From Flavobacterium davisii (GTDB taxonomy: Bacteria > Bacteroidota > Bacteroidia > Flavobacteriales > Flavobacteriaceae), in NCBI RefSeq assembly GCF_019565505.1, contig NZ_CP067378.1, forward strand, positions 186,001-250,000: 64,000 nucleotides of DNA, given 5' to 3'. The notes under the pieces were generated by a model. The model was not told the DNA's origin. It worked only from the letters and a program-made list of their open reading frames with translations, and did not search any database. Positions 28,675 to 37,879 of this stretch are shown here, one piece after another (within the stretch, counting starts at the first letter, position 1; every line of letters begins with the position of its first letter). A program made the position numbers and the translations under genes.

Positions 28675-29205
28675 CTTTTTTAAGATTGCTACTTTAGTGT
28701 TTTGCAACTTTTCGATTGCCTGATACAAAGGGAATCTTACCGAGGCATTATTTCTATCATTATAAGCGTCGTCTTTTTCAAGGCAAATAGCTTCAAATAA
28801 TTTTTCTTGAGTAACAAAAGGCTTGCCGCTTGGATTTCTCCTTTCGGCTGTTTTTATATCATCACGCGTAATAACACGAACTAGACATCTATGACCGTTA
28901 ATAATAATTTCGCTTTTTTGTCCTTTCGTATTAACTTCTGCATCGTCATAATTAAAGAAGCTTACTAATTCTTTTCGCGCGGGAAAGAAATAAGTATCGT
29001 CTGTCTTAATTTCAGCATCTCCGCCGATAAATAAGGCTTCGAGCATTACTTCGCCAAAGGCTAAATCGCCATCCTTTTGCATGGCTGTAAAAGCTCGTTT
29101 AAAATCAAGCATTTTAGGCGCACGCAAATACGCCGTTTTATCTTCTACAGGAAGTGCATACACTTCACCGTACTTTTCTTTCCATTCGTTGATTTGTTGT
29201 TCCAT
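28669..29205 (-). CDS. Tail assembly chaperone G-like protein
   Basis: 178 aa, MEQQINEWKEKYGEVYALPV with PARKELVSFFNYDDAEVN and the last codons TKVAILKKL. Position directly upstream of the tape measure is that of the G/GT chaperone of long-tailed phages (Mu gp41 position). Ends with AAAAAAG followed by CTT TAG. Confidence 0.65.
   Translation of the reverse strand: MEQQINEWKEKYGEVYALPVEDKTAYLRAPKMLDFKRAFTAMQKDGDLAFGEVMLEALFIGGDAEIKTDDTYFFPARKELVSFFNYDDAEVNTKGQKSEIIINGHRCLVRVITRDDIKTAERRNPSGKPFVTQEKLFEAICLEKDDAYNDRNNASVRFPLYQAIEKLQNTKVAILKKL
28675..28681 (-). other. Slippery heptamer A AAA AAG
   Basis: On the minus strand the zero-frame codons are tta-aaa-aag-ctt-tag, giving the canonical X XXY YYZ heptamer A AAA AAG two codons before the stop. 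A -1 slip continues into KALEEAVIDADD. Confidence 0.5.
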
Positions 29206-29224
29206 ATTGTAGTGTCTTTTTTTA

Positions 29225-29260
29225 AAAAATACCGTCCGCTCTAGCTAAGACGGTATTTTT
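29225..29260. terminator. Terminator between tail tube and chaperone genes
   Basis: Perfect 12-bp stem AAAAATACCGTC/GACGGTATTTTT. On the transcribed minus strand it follows the highly expressed tube gene, so it may attenuate downstream tail genes that are needed in lower amount. Confidence 0.75.
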
Positions 29261-29269
29261 GTTTTCTTA

Positions 29270-29685
29270 TTAAACTTGACGGTTTACGTCTAGGAAAATG
29301 ATAGGTAATTCGATTAACATATTTTTATCGCCTTGCTTCATTCCTTTTTAACCTCTGTAAACTCGCATCCTTTTAAAATGTCGATTACTGGGATTCCAAT
29401 TTCAGGCGGTATGTAAGAAATAACCACGTCGAAATTCAAGGCTAAAATGTCTTTATTGGGCGAATCCTGAACCATCGCTTCTAATTCACTTTGCCAAATG
29501 GTTAGTTTACCATCAAAATCCTTATTCCCACGTAAAATAGCGTGTCCTTTTTCGCCTCGACCTCTTAACGTTTCTTTTTCTTGCTTTTCGGTGTATTCTA
29601 TCTCGGTTACACCTTCCAAGATTCTACCACCGATAACAATGGTAATATCTTTCCAACCATATTGCTTACTGCTAAATGTTGCCAT
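29270..29685 (-). CDS. Tail tube protein, frame restored
   Basis: The main frame (SKQYGWKDITIVIGGRILEG, RGRGEKGHAILRGNKDFDGK, SYIPPEIGIPVIDILKGCEF) ends TEVKKE-stop; adding one A gives TEVKKGMKQGDKNMLIELPI and ends FLDVNRQV. About 138 aa with the tube-type beta-rich pattern. Directly after the sheath gene, sharing one base. Confidence 0.75.
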
Positions 29686-30860
29686 TATTCCATTTTTGTG
29701 GTAAAGCCTATGTTTACCGTTATGTAATCTGAATAGCCCACAGGTAACAATTTCAAGTCAACGTTTAAATTGTTTGTTTTCAAAATGTTTTGATTTTCAT
29801 CAATGTGCGCCTTTGCTCCTGATAATTTTCCTTTATCTACCATCAGCCCTTTTAGCTGATTTTCGATGTTATTCTGCCACGTTTTCACAATGGCAGGATG
29901 AATAGTTCCTGTAGGTGTAATGGCTATTTCATCACTTAACTCTTCCACTAAAGTATTGTAGGCAATCAGTACCGCTTCATCCATGACTAAGCCACGAGCC
30001 AAAGAGTTAAAATCGTCAGTTGCACTAGTCAAAGTGCCATCACCTGTAAAGAAATAACCTGAACGGTTGGCAAAGCTTCGTAAAAAGATATAATTCTTAT
30101 TATGTATCGCATTCCAAGCGGTGTCCAACGTTTCTATCTCTTTACCATTGGTGAAATAAGCATATAGCGGCGACACAGAACCATCTTTAACTCGATTGAT
30201 TTTTCTCTGAGTCGGAATACTTGCTAAACGTCCTAAAAGCAAACCAATTGATGCCTCATTACTTGCATCGTTATTTGCTAATAGTATCGAAACTTTGTTC
30301 AAAGCAGTTGTTTGATAATCTTTCAAATCAGCCACAACACCGTTAAACTTGTTTCCTGAAATAATAGCACGCACAGGGAAATAACGATCAGACGAATCCT
30401 CACAAAGTGCCTGAGCATTAATTACAGCAGTCGTTACATCAGCATCTAAACCGTTAGTAATGGTTTCGCCTGTGCTTGATTTTTTCACAAAACCTAAAAC
30501 ACGGATTTTACCTTTGGAATCAGCAAGTAATTTTTTAGCATACGCCTTGGTCAAGTCTGCCATATCGGTCATGCTTACCGTTTGTGGAACTAGCATAACC
30601 CAAAGTTCTGCGCCTGTTTTAGCTTCAGCATAGAAATTTTTAAGTTGATTGTAGGCAAAGACATTTGCTCCTGTGCTTTCAATACCTAAATTTTCAGCTT
30701 CTTTCAAAGAAAATATTTGATACGAAGTACCCGCTTGTACCTTATTACTTCCTGCTACAGTTACTCCTGTTAATACTATTGCTGGTATCTTTTGAATATC
30801 GGCTTGTAACAATCCCAAACCATTTTTGGAAATATTAAATTTTATATTGGGTAGATTCAT
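29685..30860 (-). CDS. Tail sheath protein (DUF2586-like)
   Basis: 391 aa. IPAIVLTGVTVAGSNKVQAG at the start, GRLASIPTQRKINRVKDGSV in the middle, and a C-terminal LKLLPVGYSDYITVNIGFTT beta strand that follows the usual handshake form of contractile sheath proteins. Shows that the phage is a myovirus. Confidence 0.8.
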   Translation of the reverse strand: MNLPNIKFNISKNGLGLLQADIQKIPAIVLTGVTVAGSNKVQAGTSYQIFSLKEAENLGIESTGANVFAYNQLKNFYAEAKTGAELWVMLVPQTVSMTDMADLTKAYAKKLLADSKGKIRVLGFVKKSSTGETITNGLDADVTTAVINAQALCEDSSDRYFPVRAIISGNKFNGVVADLKDYQTTALNKVSILLANNDASNEASIGLLLGRLASIPTQRKINRVKDGSVSPLYAYFTNGKEIETLDTAWNAIHNKNYIFLRSFANRSGYFFTGDGTLTSATDDFNSLARGLVMDEAVLIAYNTLVEELSDEIAITPTGTIHPAIVKTWQNNIENQLKGLMVDKGKLSGAKAHIDENQNILKTNNLNVDLKLLPVGYSDYITVNIGFTTKME

Positions 30861-31335
30861 AGTATTCTAAATAATTTAAGTGTGTAACAAACAGCGAAAC
30901 CAGCTATAAAAGCAAATAATAAATTCCAAAAACTAAAACCTAAACTTTTCCTGACCTCTTCCTTTTTTGACTTAAATCAGTATGATAGTCGCGAATTAAT
31001 TCCTTTTTATTTTCGCCACGATTGCTAAACTATCACAGCTAGCAGTGGCATAAATAGTGTCATGAACCACTTTGATTTTAACGGTAGCTTGACCGTTTTT
31101 TTTGTTCGATTTTAAATGGTTTTGAAATACCTTTTAAATCTGTTTTAATGCCTAATTCACTTACAGGTATTTTTAGGCTTGTTTGAGCCTTTGGAGCAAA
31201 TACCGTTGTATCTCTATAGCTCTCTTTTGTTTCTTTTACTGTGGTTTTTTGATTCTCTTGAATCACCTGCCGACTGGAACGACAGGCGATTGAGAGACAA
31301 CAAACCAACACTACAAGTCCTATTTTTTTAAACAT
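30857..31335 (-). CDS. Candidate unimolecular spanin, several frame breaks
   Basis: Starts MFKKIGLVVLVCCLSIACRS, a lipoprotein signal with Cys18. The main frame ends at 31078; one A changed in the A8 run gives KNGQATVKIKVVHDTIYATA and SCDSLAIVAKIKKELIRDYH, then two more A-run repairs give a C-terminal membrane segment FSFWNLLFAFIAGFAVCYTL ending FRIL at 30857. About 160 aa. An outer-membrane lipid anchor at one end and an inner-membrane helix at the other is the u-spanin layout. It overlaps the endolysin gene, which supports a lysis role. Confidence 0.6.
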
Positions 31336-31738
31336 TTTTGTACTCTTTTTTTGCATCGAAGCTTGGGCAGGCTTTTTTTACGTTGGGAAAATCACGATGC
31401 CCTTGAATGATAGCGTTAGGAAATTGTTTTTTAAATTCTTTCAATAATTTTAAAAGGGTCTCCTTTTGTTCTTTAGTGCGATTATCAAAAGGCTTTCCTT
31501 TAGGATCAACACCGCCTATATAAGAGATATTAATAGTTTCGTGATTGAAGCCTTTAACTCCGTTTGAAACTTTCTCAATGCTTAGTAAGTTGACCGCCTC
31601 ACCATTGGGTTTTATTATAAAATGATAGCCGGGCGATTGCCATCCTAGATGTTCACGCCAGTAAGTTTGAATTTTATCAATAGTGGCAGTCTGTGCCGTG
31701 GCGGTGCAATGCACGGCTATGTATTTTATATTTCGCAT
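31328..31738 (-). CDS. N-acetylmuramoyl-L-alanine amidase endolysin
   Basis: 136 aa, a single Amidase_2 domain of the T7 lysozyme type: IAVHCTATAQTATIDKIQTY (His10), GYHFIIKPNGEAV, and AIIQGHRDFPNVKKACPSF with the second His and Cys zinc ligands. No signal peptide, so export needs a holin. Overlaps the spanin start by 8 bases. Confidence 0.9.
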   Translation of the reverse strand: MRNIKYIAVHCTATAQTATIDKIQTYWREHLGWQSPGYHFIIKPNGEAVNLLSIEKVSNGVKGFNHETINISYIGGVDPKGKPFDNRTKEQKETLLKLLKEFKKQFPNAIIQGHRDFPNVKKACPSFDAKKEYKNV

Positions 31739-32097
31739 TACTTATTTAAATTTTGTTTGTATTCTTCTAAAGCTTTGATTAATGTTTCTGCTTTTGGGTC
31801 AGTAGTTTCGATGTTTAATGCTTTTACAATTTCTTTGATACTATTGTAGTTTTTCTTATCCAAACCATTTTTAAGAATCTCAATTTGAGTTTCTGTTAAG
31901 TTTTCTAAACCATCAACATCATCCGAAATTAAATCACCATCCCTTCCCAATGTCAAGACTTGCTTATCGTCTAAAGTGTTTGCGTGTGCAATTGCATTAG
32001 GCATCCAATCAAAAACGAAACCATCCGAAGTTTCATAAACTTTTGTTGCATCAGGAGTATTTTGAAAATACTCCTGCGCTCTTGTTTGTGTAGCCAT
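31738..32097 (-). CDS. Phage protein next to capsid gene, unknown
   Basis: 119 aa from MATQTRAQEYFQNTPDATKV (five codons of the upstream frame overlap the capsid gene). Acidic, with LDDKQVLTLGRDGDLISDDV and a helical C-terminus KALNIETTDPKAETLIKALE. It may be a head-decoration or head-completion protein by position only. Confidence 0.5.
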   Translation of the reverse strand: MATQTRAQEYFQNTPDATKVYETSDGFVFDWMPNAIAHANTLDDKQVLTLGRDGDLISDDVDGLENLTETQIEILKNGLDKKNYNSIKEIVKALNIETTDPKAETLIKALEEYKQNLNK

Positions 32098-32098
32098 A

Positions 32099-32938
32099 CT
32101 ATAATATTGCACCTCCGTATTTAGGATTAGAAGCTCTGATACTTCCTACTAAAGCTCTTTGAGCAAACGATATGATATCGGCTTGTAATCCTGAATGTCC
32201 TAAAGTTGGGAATACTTCAACGTCACCAAAACAACGGAATACTTCGTCCTCAGCCCAAGTAAAAGAAGCTTGCTTATCAGTACCAATTGGAGCAGTTCCA
32301 AAAGGATTCTTTACTCCAGTACTTGAATAGTATGGGTTTTGTGAATATTGGTGTACTGTGAAACCATACAGTTTTTCACCGTTTAAAATATCCTTGTAAA
32401 GATTTTTGTTTTCTTTACGAATACTTGCCATATGAGCAGGTGTTAAACAAATATGCAATCCTTCTGCTTTGTCAAGACCTGCATAAAATGCTTGCATATC
32501 AATAATAGCTTCAATCACTGACGCACCATTAGCTAAAATCACCACTTTATTAAACGAATTCGCTTGTGTAGGAGCCCATGAATGAGCCGCTCTTTTACCA
32601 ATGTTTTTGGCTAAAGATATTTTATGACGGTTAATAATAGAACCACGCTTATCGTATTGCAATTCTACTTCTTGTAATTTACGGTGACGTGTTTGAGCTG
32701 TACTATACGTTTTCAAAACTACCTCCGATGGAATATCGGTAATAGCTTGTGTAGGTAATTCAGTTTCATTACCTGTAAAGTAATCCTCGTACACCGCTGG
32801 TTCTACGCCAGCCTCAGCCAAGTGTAATTTGTTATTATCAACGTGGATACTCATATCCGTTGATGCGTTGATAAATGAATTGTCAGGGATTGGATTTTCC
32901 TTAATATCCGCTACCCAAATTTCTTTAGTTAATGCCAT
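32099..32938 (-). CDS. Major capsid protein
   Basis: 279 aa. Follows the protease/scaffold gene, as in Mu (I-Z then T). Start MALTKEIWVADIKENPIPDN; then YSTAQTRHRKLQEVELQYDK, LHICLTPAHMASIRKENKNL and C-terminal HSGLQADIISFAQRALVGSI. The family is seen in Bacteroidota Mu-like prophages; HK97 fold is expected. Confidence 0.75.
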   Translation of the reverse strand: MALTKEIWVADIKENPIPDNSFINASTDMSIHVDNNKLHLAEAGVEPAVYEDYFTGNETELPTQAITDIPSEVVLKTYSTAQTRHRKLQEVELQYDKRGSIINRHKISLAKNIGKRAAHSWAPTQANSFNKVVILANGASVIEAIIDMQAFYAGLDKAEGLHICLTPAHMASIRKENKNLYKDILNGEKLYGFTVHQYSQNPYYSSTGVKNPFGTAPIGTDKQASFTWAEDEVFRCFGDVEVFPTLGHSGLQADIISFAQRALVGSIRASNPKYGGAIL

Positions 32939-32956
32939 ATACTTTTAGCTTTAAGA

Positions 32957-33941
32957 TTATTTTTTATGTCGTACGCCCTTAGCGTAGTCTGCTACTAATG
33001 ATTTGTAAACTTCTGGTGTTTCTTGTTGAATTTTCGCCAGTTTGATTGAGTCAAACTTTTGCAGATAATCAAAAGTTTCTTGTGTATTTGATGCTTGATT
33101 TGGTTTCCCGTTCAACACCACTTCTTTAATTTTTTGATTTACTTCTTGCTGTCCTTCCGATGTTTCTTTTTCTAAAATAAGCTTAGATAATACCGCTTTT
33201 TGTCCATCAAAATCACCTGTAAAAGCACCTAACTGAACCGTTTTTAAAGCTTCTGGGATTAACCCAAGGACTATAGCTTTATCAACCAATTGGGTCGCTT
33301 CTTGTTCTTGAATGCCTTTAAGTTGTGTTTCTGCATTAGTTGCACGAGTTTCGGCATTGGTTTTGGCAAGGCGTAATTCCTGCACTTCTTTTAAAATAAC
33401 GTCCTCCGTACTATCGGCGGGGATGTTAAGCGCTAAGGCTATGGTTTTTAAATTCATGTCTACAGTATTTGTAATTTTTTTAAGTTTTAAAGTGTCCACT
33501 TTCGATTTTGAAAGTTTCAAAGCGTCGTCATTACCACCTATCTCCACTATAGAAATTTCAACCAGTTTGCACTTTGTTACCGTTTCATACGTTTGCCCGA
33601 GGGAGCAAAAGTTCTACATCCATTGACGACTCTTTAACATCGCCGTACATCGATGCCATGCGAATGAATCCACGTGCTACTTTACCTGCAATTTTTTGAG
33701 CAAATTCGTCGGCTTCGTCAAATTCGATAGTAGCGACTAAGTCAGTCCCCTTTTTGTTTAGTTTAATACAGCGACCAATAACAGCACTCCCTTTTTCTTT
33801 ACCGTTTTTTTGGTATTCCCTTTCGTGCATAAACAATACCACAGGGTTACGCATATACTGTTTATAGTCGATACCATCGGTTAAAATGCGATAACCGTAT
33901 TCGTTTACATTTTCAGTATTTATGATAAAGTCGTAAGTCAT
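32957..33941 (-). CDS. Prohead protease with scaffold C-terminus, frame restored
   Basis: The N-terminal part (MTYDFIINTENVNEYGYRIL, RNPVVLFMHEREYQKNGKEK, ATIEFDEADEFAQKIAGKVA) is a U35-like prohead protease with catalytic His in FMHERE. The frame ends after LLLPRANV; removing one base at CCTCGGG (33596-33603) gives LLLPGQTYETVTKCKLVEIS and joins the scaffold-like coiled coil with NAETRATNAETQLKGIQEQE and VVLNGKPNQASNTQETFDYL. About 328 aa, a protease-scaffold fusion like Mu gpI/Z. ATG 33941 is preferred over the TTG 15 codons upstream. Confidence 0.72.
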
Positions 33942-34136
33942 TTTCTGTTTGATTTCTGAGGCAAAGTTGTGGTGATTTTCAGCCAAAAAAAAATGCTTGC
34001 ACGAGCGTTGTAGTCAGTAATTACAAGGCTTGTGTGGTGATTTTACAAGTATTGGATACCAATTTTTTTAGGTGTATTTATAGTAGAATTTTGTTGAAAC
34101 AATAGCGGTTTTAAATCGCTTTTAATACATTTTTAA

Positions 34137-34427
34137 ATGCAAGATTTTCTACTTGACCAAGACGGCGACCTTGATTTTTCGGCTGGCGATTTTAATATCG
34201 GAAATTCCGATGCTCAGCATCAAGAACACATCCTCGTGGCTCACAAAGGAGAGTTTAAACAGTTCCCTGAATTAGGCGTAGGGATCAATCAAATGCTTAA
34301 TGATGATGACTATATGGGAACATTAATAGAGATAAAGAAAAACCTTGAATACGATGGGATGCAAGTAAAAAATGTAAAGTTTATGCCTAACGGTAATTTA
34401 TACATCGATGGAAACTACAAAAAATAA
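34137..34427 (+). CDS. gp25/gp46-like baseplate wedge protein
   Basis: 96 aa. MQDFLLDQDGDLDFSAGDFN, HILVAHKGEFKQFPELGVGI and YIDGNYKK. Small baseplate wedge proteins share this DFxxGDF...KGEFKQxPxxGVGI pattern in Bacteroidota phages. It heads the plus-strand block of head genes, apart from its baseplate partners. Confidence 0.5.
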   Translation: MQDFLLDQDGDLDFSAGDFNIGNSDAQHQEHILVAHKGEFKQFPELGVGINQMLNDDDYMGTLIEIKKNLEYDGMQVKNVKFMPNGNLYIDGNYKK

Positions 34428-34895
34428 AGGCGGACGTTTGACCGCTACCGAAAGAGATTATAAAAAAGTCAGGGTAAGGATTTATTTATAAAAGGCTTTT
34501 CACTTACTAACATATCTGAAATTATAGGCGTAGGTATCAAAACGCTTGGTAATTGGCGTGATGAGAATGATTGGGAGAAAGAGAAGGAACTGAATAACAT
34601 TCGCCCATCCGAAATTAAAAAGATGATTTTGGAATATGTCCGTGACTTGAAAAACGGCGAAACACCTCTTTACAAAGCAGACGATTTAGCCAAAGTATCA
34701 GCCGCATTTGACCGATTAAATGATAGTCGAAAGAAAACTGTTTATACCATGGAAAGCTTCGATGATTTTAGTCAATTTATGATGGTTATGGCTGGTAATG
34801 CTTCGGGCAAAAAGAGAGAAGAAATTTTGGAACAATTAAAAACTATTCGAACATTATTTGATAAGTATGTAACTGAACTGCTCCAAAATGACTAA
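34408..34895 (+). CDS. Terminase small subunit-like protein, frame restored
   Basis: ATG 34408 gives METTKNKGGRLTATERDYKK; one extra A in the A6 run near 34463 joins it to SQGKDLFIKGFSLTNISEII and GVGIKTLGNWRDENDWEKEK, a helix-turn-helix, then a helical C-terminus. About 162 aa. Overlaps the gene before by 20 bases and terminase large by 8. This is the place and fold of the DNA-recognition subunit. Confidence 0.7.
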
Positions 34896-36474
34896 AACTG
34901 AATTAAAAGAAGCAAAAGAACGTTATTTCCAACAATCGAAAATGATTCAAACAATAACTTCGAATTCATTAGAAAAGGAAAATACCGACCAACAACAAGA
35001 ACGAATAAAACGATTATTAATGCCAGAAAATTACATCGACTTCTTCGATTATTATTTTGGAGTCAATTCTGGTTTACCTCTAGCTGATGCACCTAGTTCA
35101 AAGTTTCATCAATCAAGTTATGAAAAAGTATATCATGACAATAAAATTAGGCAGTTCCGAATGTGGTTCAGAGGTGCCGCAAAATCGATACATACCAATG
35201 TAGGCAATATTTTACATCTCAAAGAAAATAACGAACTGTTTTTTGCCATTTTAATTGGTGCTAATGAAGGATTAGCAAAAATTTTATTAAGCGATTTACA
35301 GGTACATCTCGAAAGCAATGAACGAATAATTAAAGATTTCGGAGTTCAATTGAGTTACGGGAATTGGGCAGATGGAGAATTTCAAACTAAAGATGGTCGC
35401 TTTTTTAAAGCATTGGGTTTAAACCAACCTTTTAGAGGGCTTCGTTTTGGACAATTCCGTCCAGACTTTGCAAGTGTCGATGATTGTGAAGATAGAGACC
35501 GTGCGAAAAATCCAACAATGATAAGGAAATACGGTGAGAAAATTTCGGGCGACTTAAAGAAAGCATTTCATAAGGAGAGAGGTCGTTTAATTATTCCTAA
35601 CAATTACATTGTTAAAGAAGGTATAATTGACTTTTTAATAGACCAATTCAAAGAAAGTTCCCATTATGATTTGAGTAAGGTTGATTTAGCCACAAAAAAC
35701 ATAACAAAAGAAACTTACAAGCAGGTAAAAGATTGGAAACCTTCTTGGGAAAGATATTCTAAAAAAGATGTAATTGATATTATATGCGATGATGATTATT
35801 ACACTTCGCAAAGAGAAGATTTTAATAATCCTATTGAAGAAGGAAAACTATTTAAAGAAAAAGACATTATTTACACTCGTGTAGCTGATAATGAAGTTTG
35901 GGATGGAATTTTAGACCATTGGGATTTATCCTATACAGGACTTGGTGATTACAAAGCTGGAGTCCTACTAGGGATTAAAGGGATAAAATTATTTGTACTA
36001 GAGGTATTTTGCCAAAAGTGCGAAATAAACTCCGCAATGGAAGTTCGTGCTGAGTGGTATCGAAAGTACCTAAAGAAAGGCTACAATATGATGGGATTTT
36101 TTGATGCTACTGCGGCACAACAAGTTGTTTACACTCCTATTATTTTGCAATCTGCAGATGATAACAAATGTCCCAATATTCCAATTGGACTACATCAAGA
36201 AGGCGATAAACATAATAGAATTGCGGCAGGAATAGGGAATGCGTTATTTAGGAAAATTTTGCTTTGGGACGAAAGTTTAAAAGAACGTTCTAAAGATTTC
36301 CCTCTTTTTATGAAATTAATTTTAGCATTTGAAAAAGGGATGGCAACTGGAGATGACCCTGCGGATACACTAGAAAGAGGAATCACGTTAGCACAAACGT
36401 ATTTCGGCTTTACTGATAACACAGAGAGTACAAAACCTAAAATAGGCGAACGAAAAAAAACCCGAAGAGTATGA
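34888..36474 (+). CDS. terL: Terminase large subunit
   Basis: 528 aa. ATPase with deviant Walker A RMWFRGAAKSIHTNV and Walker B FASVDDCED; the nuclease part has DHWDLSYTGLGDYKAGV and GFFDATAAQQVVY, with metal-binding Asp residues. Cuts and pumps phage DNA into the head. Mu-type packaging of integrated DNA is expected. Confidence 0.88.
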   Translation: MTKTELKEAKERYFQQSKMIQTITSNSLEKENTDQQQERIKRLLMPENYIDFFDYYFGVNSGLPLADAPSSKFHQSSYEKVYHDNKIRQFRMWFRGAAKSIHTNVGNILHLKENNELFFAILIGANEGLAKILLSDLQVHLESNERIIKDFGVQLSYGNWADGEFQTKDGRFFKALGLNQPFRGLRFGQFRPDFASVDDCEDRDRAKNPTMIRKYGEKISGDLKKAFHKERGRLIIPNNYIVKEGIIDFLIDQFKESSHYDLSKVDLATKNITKETYKQVKDWKPSWERYSKKDVIDIICDDDYYTSQREDFNNPIEEGKLFKEKDIIYTRVADNEVWDGILDHWDLSYTGLGDYKAGVLLGIKGIKLFVLEVFCQKCEINSAMEVRAEWYRKYLKKGYNMMGFFDATAAQQVVYTPIILQSADDNKCPNIPIGLHQEGDKHNRIAAGIGNALFRKILLWDESLKERSKDFPLFMKLILAFEKGMATGDDPADTLERGITLAQTYFGFTDNTESTKPKIGERKKTRRV

Positions 36475-36947
36475 CCCCGAGAAAAGAAATATTTATACAG
36501 ATGCGTGATGTGTTAAACGCATCGGGAAGTTTCGAGTTAGTGGATTGGAACAAAAAGCAATTCACCAACCCAAAAGAAAACTATCCTACCTATTGGACGG
36601 CGGTACTCATAGCTGTAAAAGCGATTCGTTGGGAAAATATGACTAACGATAGACAGGAAGGCGTTTGTACCGTGGAAGCAACTTTATACTGCAAAGATGG
36701 TTGGACGGATAGTTTTAACGGGACTAGCGATGCTGATACAGGATTAGCTGAAATTGATTTGATTGATACGCTTGTTGAAAAACTTGAAGGCTTGAAAGGT
36801 AATTCTTTTACGCCTTTAGAATTGAGTGAGGAAACCGCAGATAACGAAGATAATACGATAATGAGCTACACACTCACATTTACAACAAACATTTACAGAA
36901 CCATTTCACCCAAATATAAAAAAAGAAAATTAACCCTAAATCCTTGA
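36471..36947 (+). CDS. Phage head-tail region protein, unknown
   Basis: 158 aa, MTPRKEIFIQMRDVLNASGS, WTAVLIAVKAIRWENMTNDR and EATLYCKDGWTDSFN. It overlaps the terminase stop by 4 bases and the next start. It resembles Mu gp37-like minor tail/connector proteins in position and size, but I do not recognise the domain. Confidence 0.55.
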   Translation: MTPRKEIFIQMRDVLNASGSFELVDWNKKQFTNPKENYPTYWTAVLIAVKAIRWENMTNDRQEGVCTVEATLYCKDGWTDSFNGTSDADTGLAEIDLIDTLVEKLEGLKGNSFTPLELSEETADNEDNTIMSYTLTFTTNIYRTISPKYKKRKLTLNP

Positions 36948-36949
36948 TT

Positions 36950-37381
36950 ATGTTTTTACAAAAAGCAGAATTAAAAACCGTAGCACTGGATGAAATTATA
37001 AACAAAATTATCAATAATGACGACACCATTGTTACGGATATTATAGACGAAAGCATAGACTTAATGTCGGGTTATTTGTATCAGTATTTTGATACGGAAG
37101 CTATTTTTAGTGCGACTGGTAAAGCTCGAAACAAATCGGTTTTAAAACATTTAAAAGGGATTGTGATACACGAAATATACACCCGTCGTACCAAGGCGTT
37201 TAACGAGGTGGCTAAAACTCGTTATAATGAGGCAATGCTTTGGTTGGAGAAGATTTCGGAAGGCAAAATAAAACCGCCTTTACCAATCCGTAAAATTGAC
37301 ACCAATGCAGATGGCACAGCCGATACACCTGCTAGTTTCTTGAAATTAGGGAGTAACAAGAAATATCAAAATCATTTTTAA
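36950..37381 (+). CDS. gp36/DUF1320-like head-tail connector
   Basis: 143 aa. FLQKAELKTVALDEIINKII followed by HLKGIVIHEIYTRRTKAFNE, RYNEAMLWLEKISEGKIKPP. Helical, matching the DUF1320 (Mu gp36) pattern. ATG 36950 is two codons after a TTG in the same frame. Confidence 0.7.
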   Translation: MFLQKAELKTVALDEIINKIINNDDTIVTDIIDESIDLMSGYLYQYFDTEAIFSATGKARNKSVLKHLKGIVIHEIYTRRTKAFNEVAKTRYNEAMLWLEKISEGKIKPPLPIRKIDTNADGTADTPASFLKLGSNKKYQNHF

Positions 37382-37879
37382 ATGGCTGACCTACGAGAAT
37401 TACAAAGACTACTAGAACAAGCTTCAAGAGAAATACCTGACAAAGCCTTACGAGTAATTGGCACAGAAGGAAAGAACTTTATACAAAAGAACTTTCAGGA
37501 CCGGGGTTTCACCGATACCAGTACAAAAAAATGGGAAGCTCGCAAAACAGAAGACGAACGTGGTCGAGATATTACCCGCTACAGAACCAATAGAGTTGGA
37601 CGTGTAGGGAACTTGAACCGCTACGGTAGTAAAATAAAGGATAGAGCACTATTAGTTGGACACGCTACAGGTGGCGATAAATTAAAAAACTCTTTCCGAT
37701 ATAGGGTAAGTTTAGGTAGCAAGCAAGTGCATTTTACAACTTATAAAGAGTATGCACAACGCCATAACGAAGGATTAGACGGGATGCCGAAACGTCAATT
37801 TATGGGTAAATCCCATTATTTAAATACCAAAATTAGTAACAAGATTCGAAAAGAATTAGACAAAATATTTAACCGATGA
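37382..37879 (+). CDS. Virion morphogenesis protein gpG-like (tail completion)
   Basis: 165 aa. MADLRELQRLLEQASREIPD, FIQKNFQDRGFTDTSTKKWE, RKTEDERGRD and YAQRHNEGLDGMPKRQFMG are the PF05069 signature (FxxxGFxxxxxxxW and RQFxG). In Mu this protein joins head and tail. Confidence 0.85.
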   Translation: MADLRELQRLLEQASREIPDKALRVIGTEGKNFIQKNFQDRGFTDTSTKKWEARKTEDERGRDITRYRTNRVGRVGNLNRYGSKIKDRALLVGHATGGDKLKNSFRYRVSLGSKQVHFTTYKEYAQRHNEGLDGMPKRQFMGKSHYLNTKISNKIRKELDKIFNR

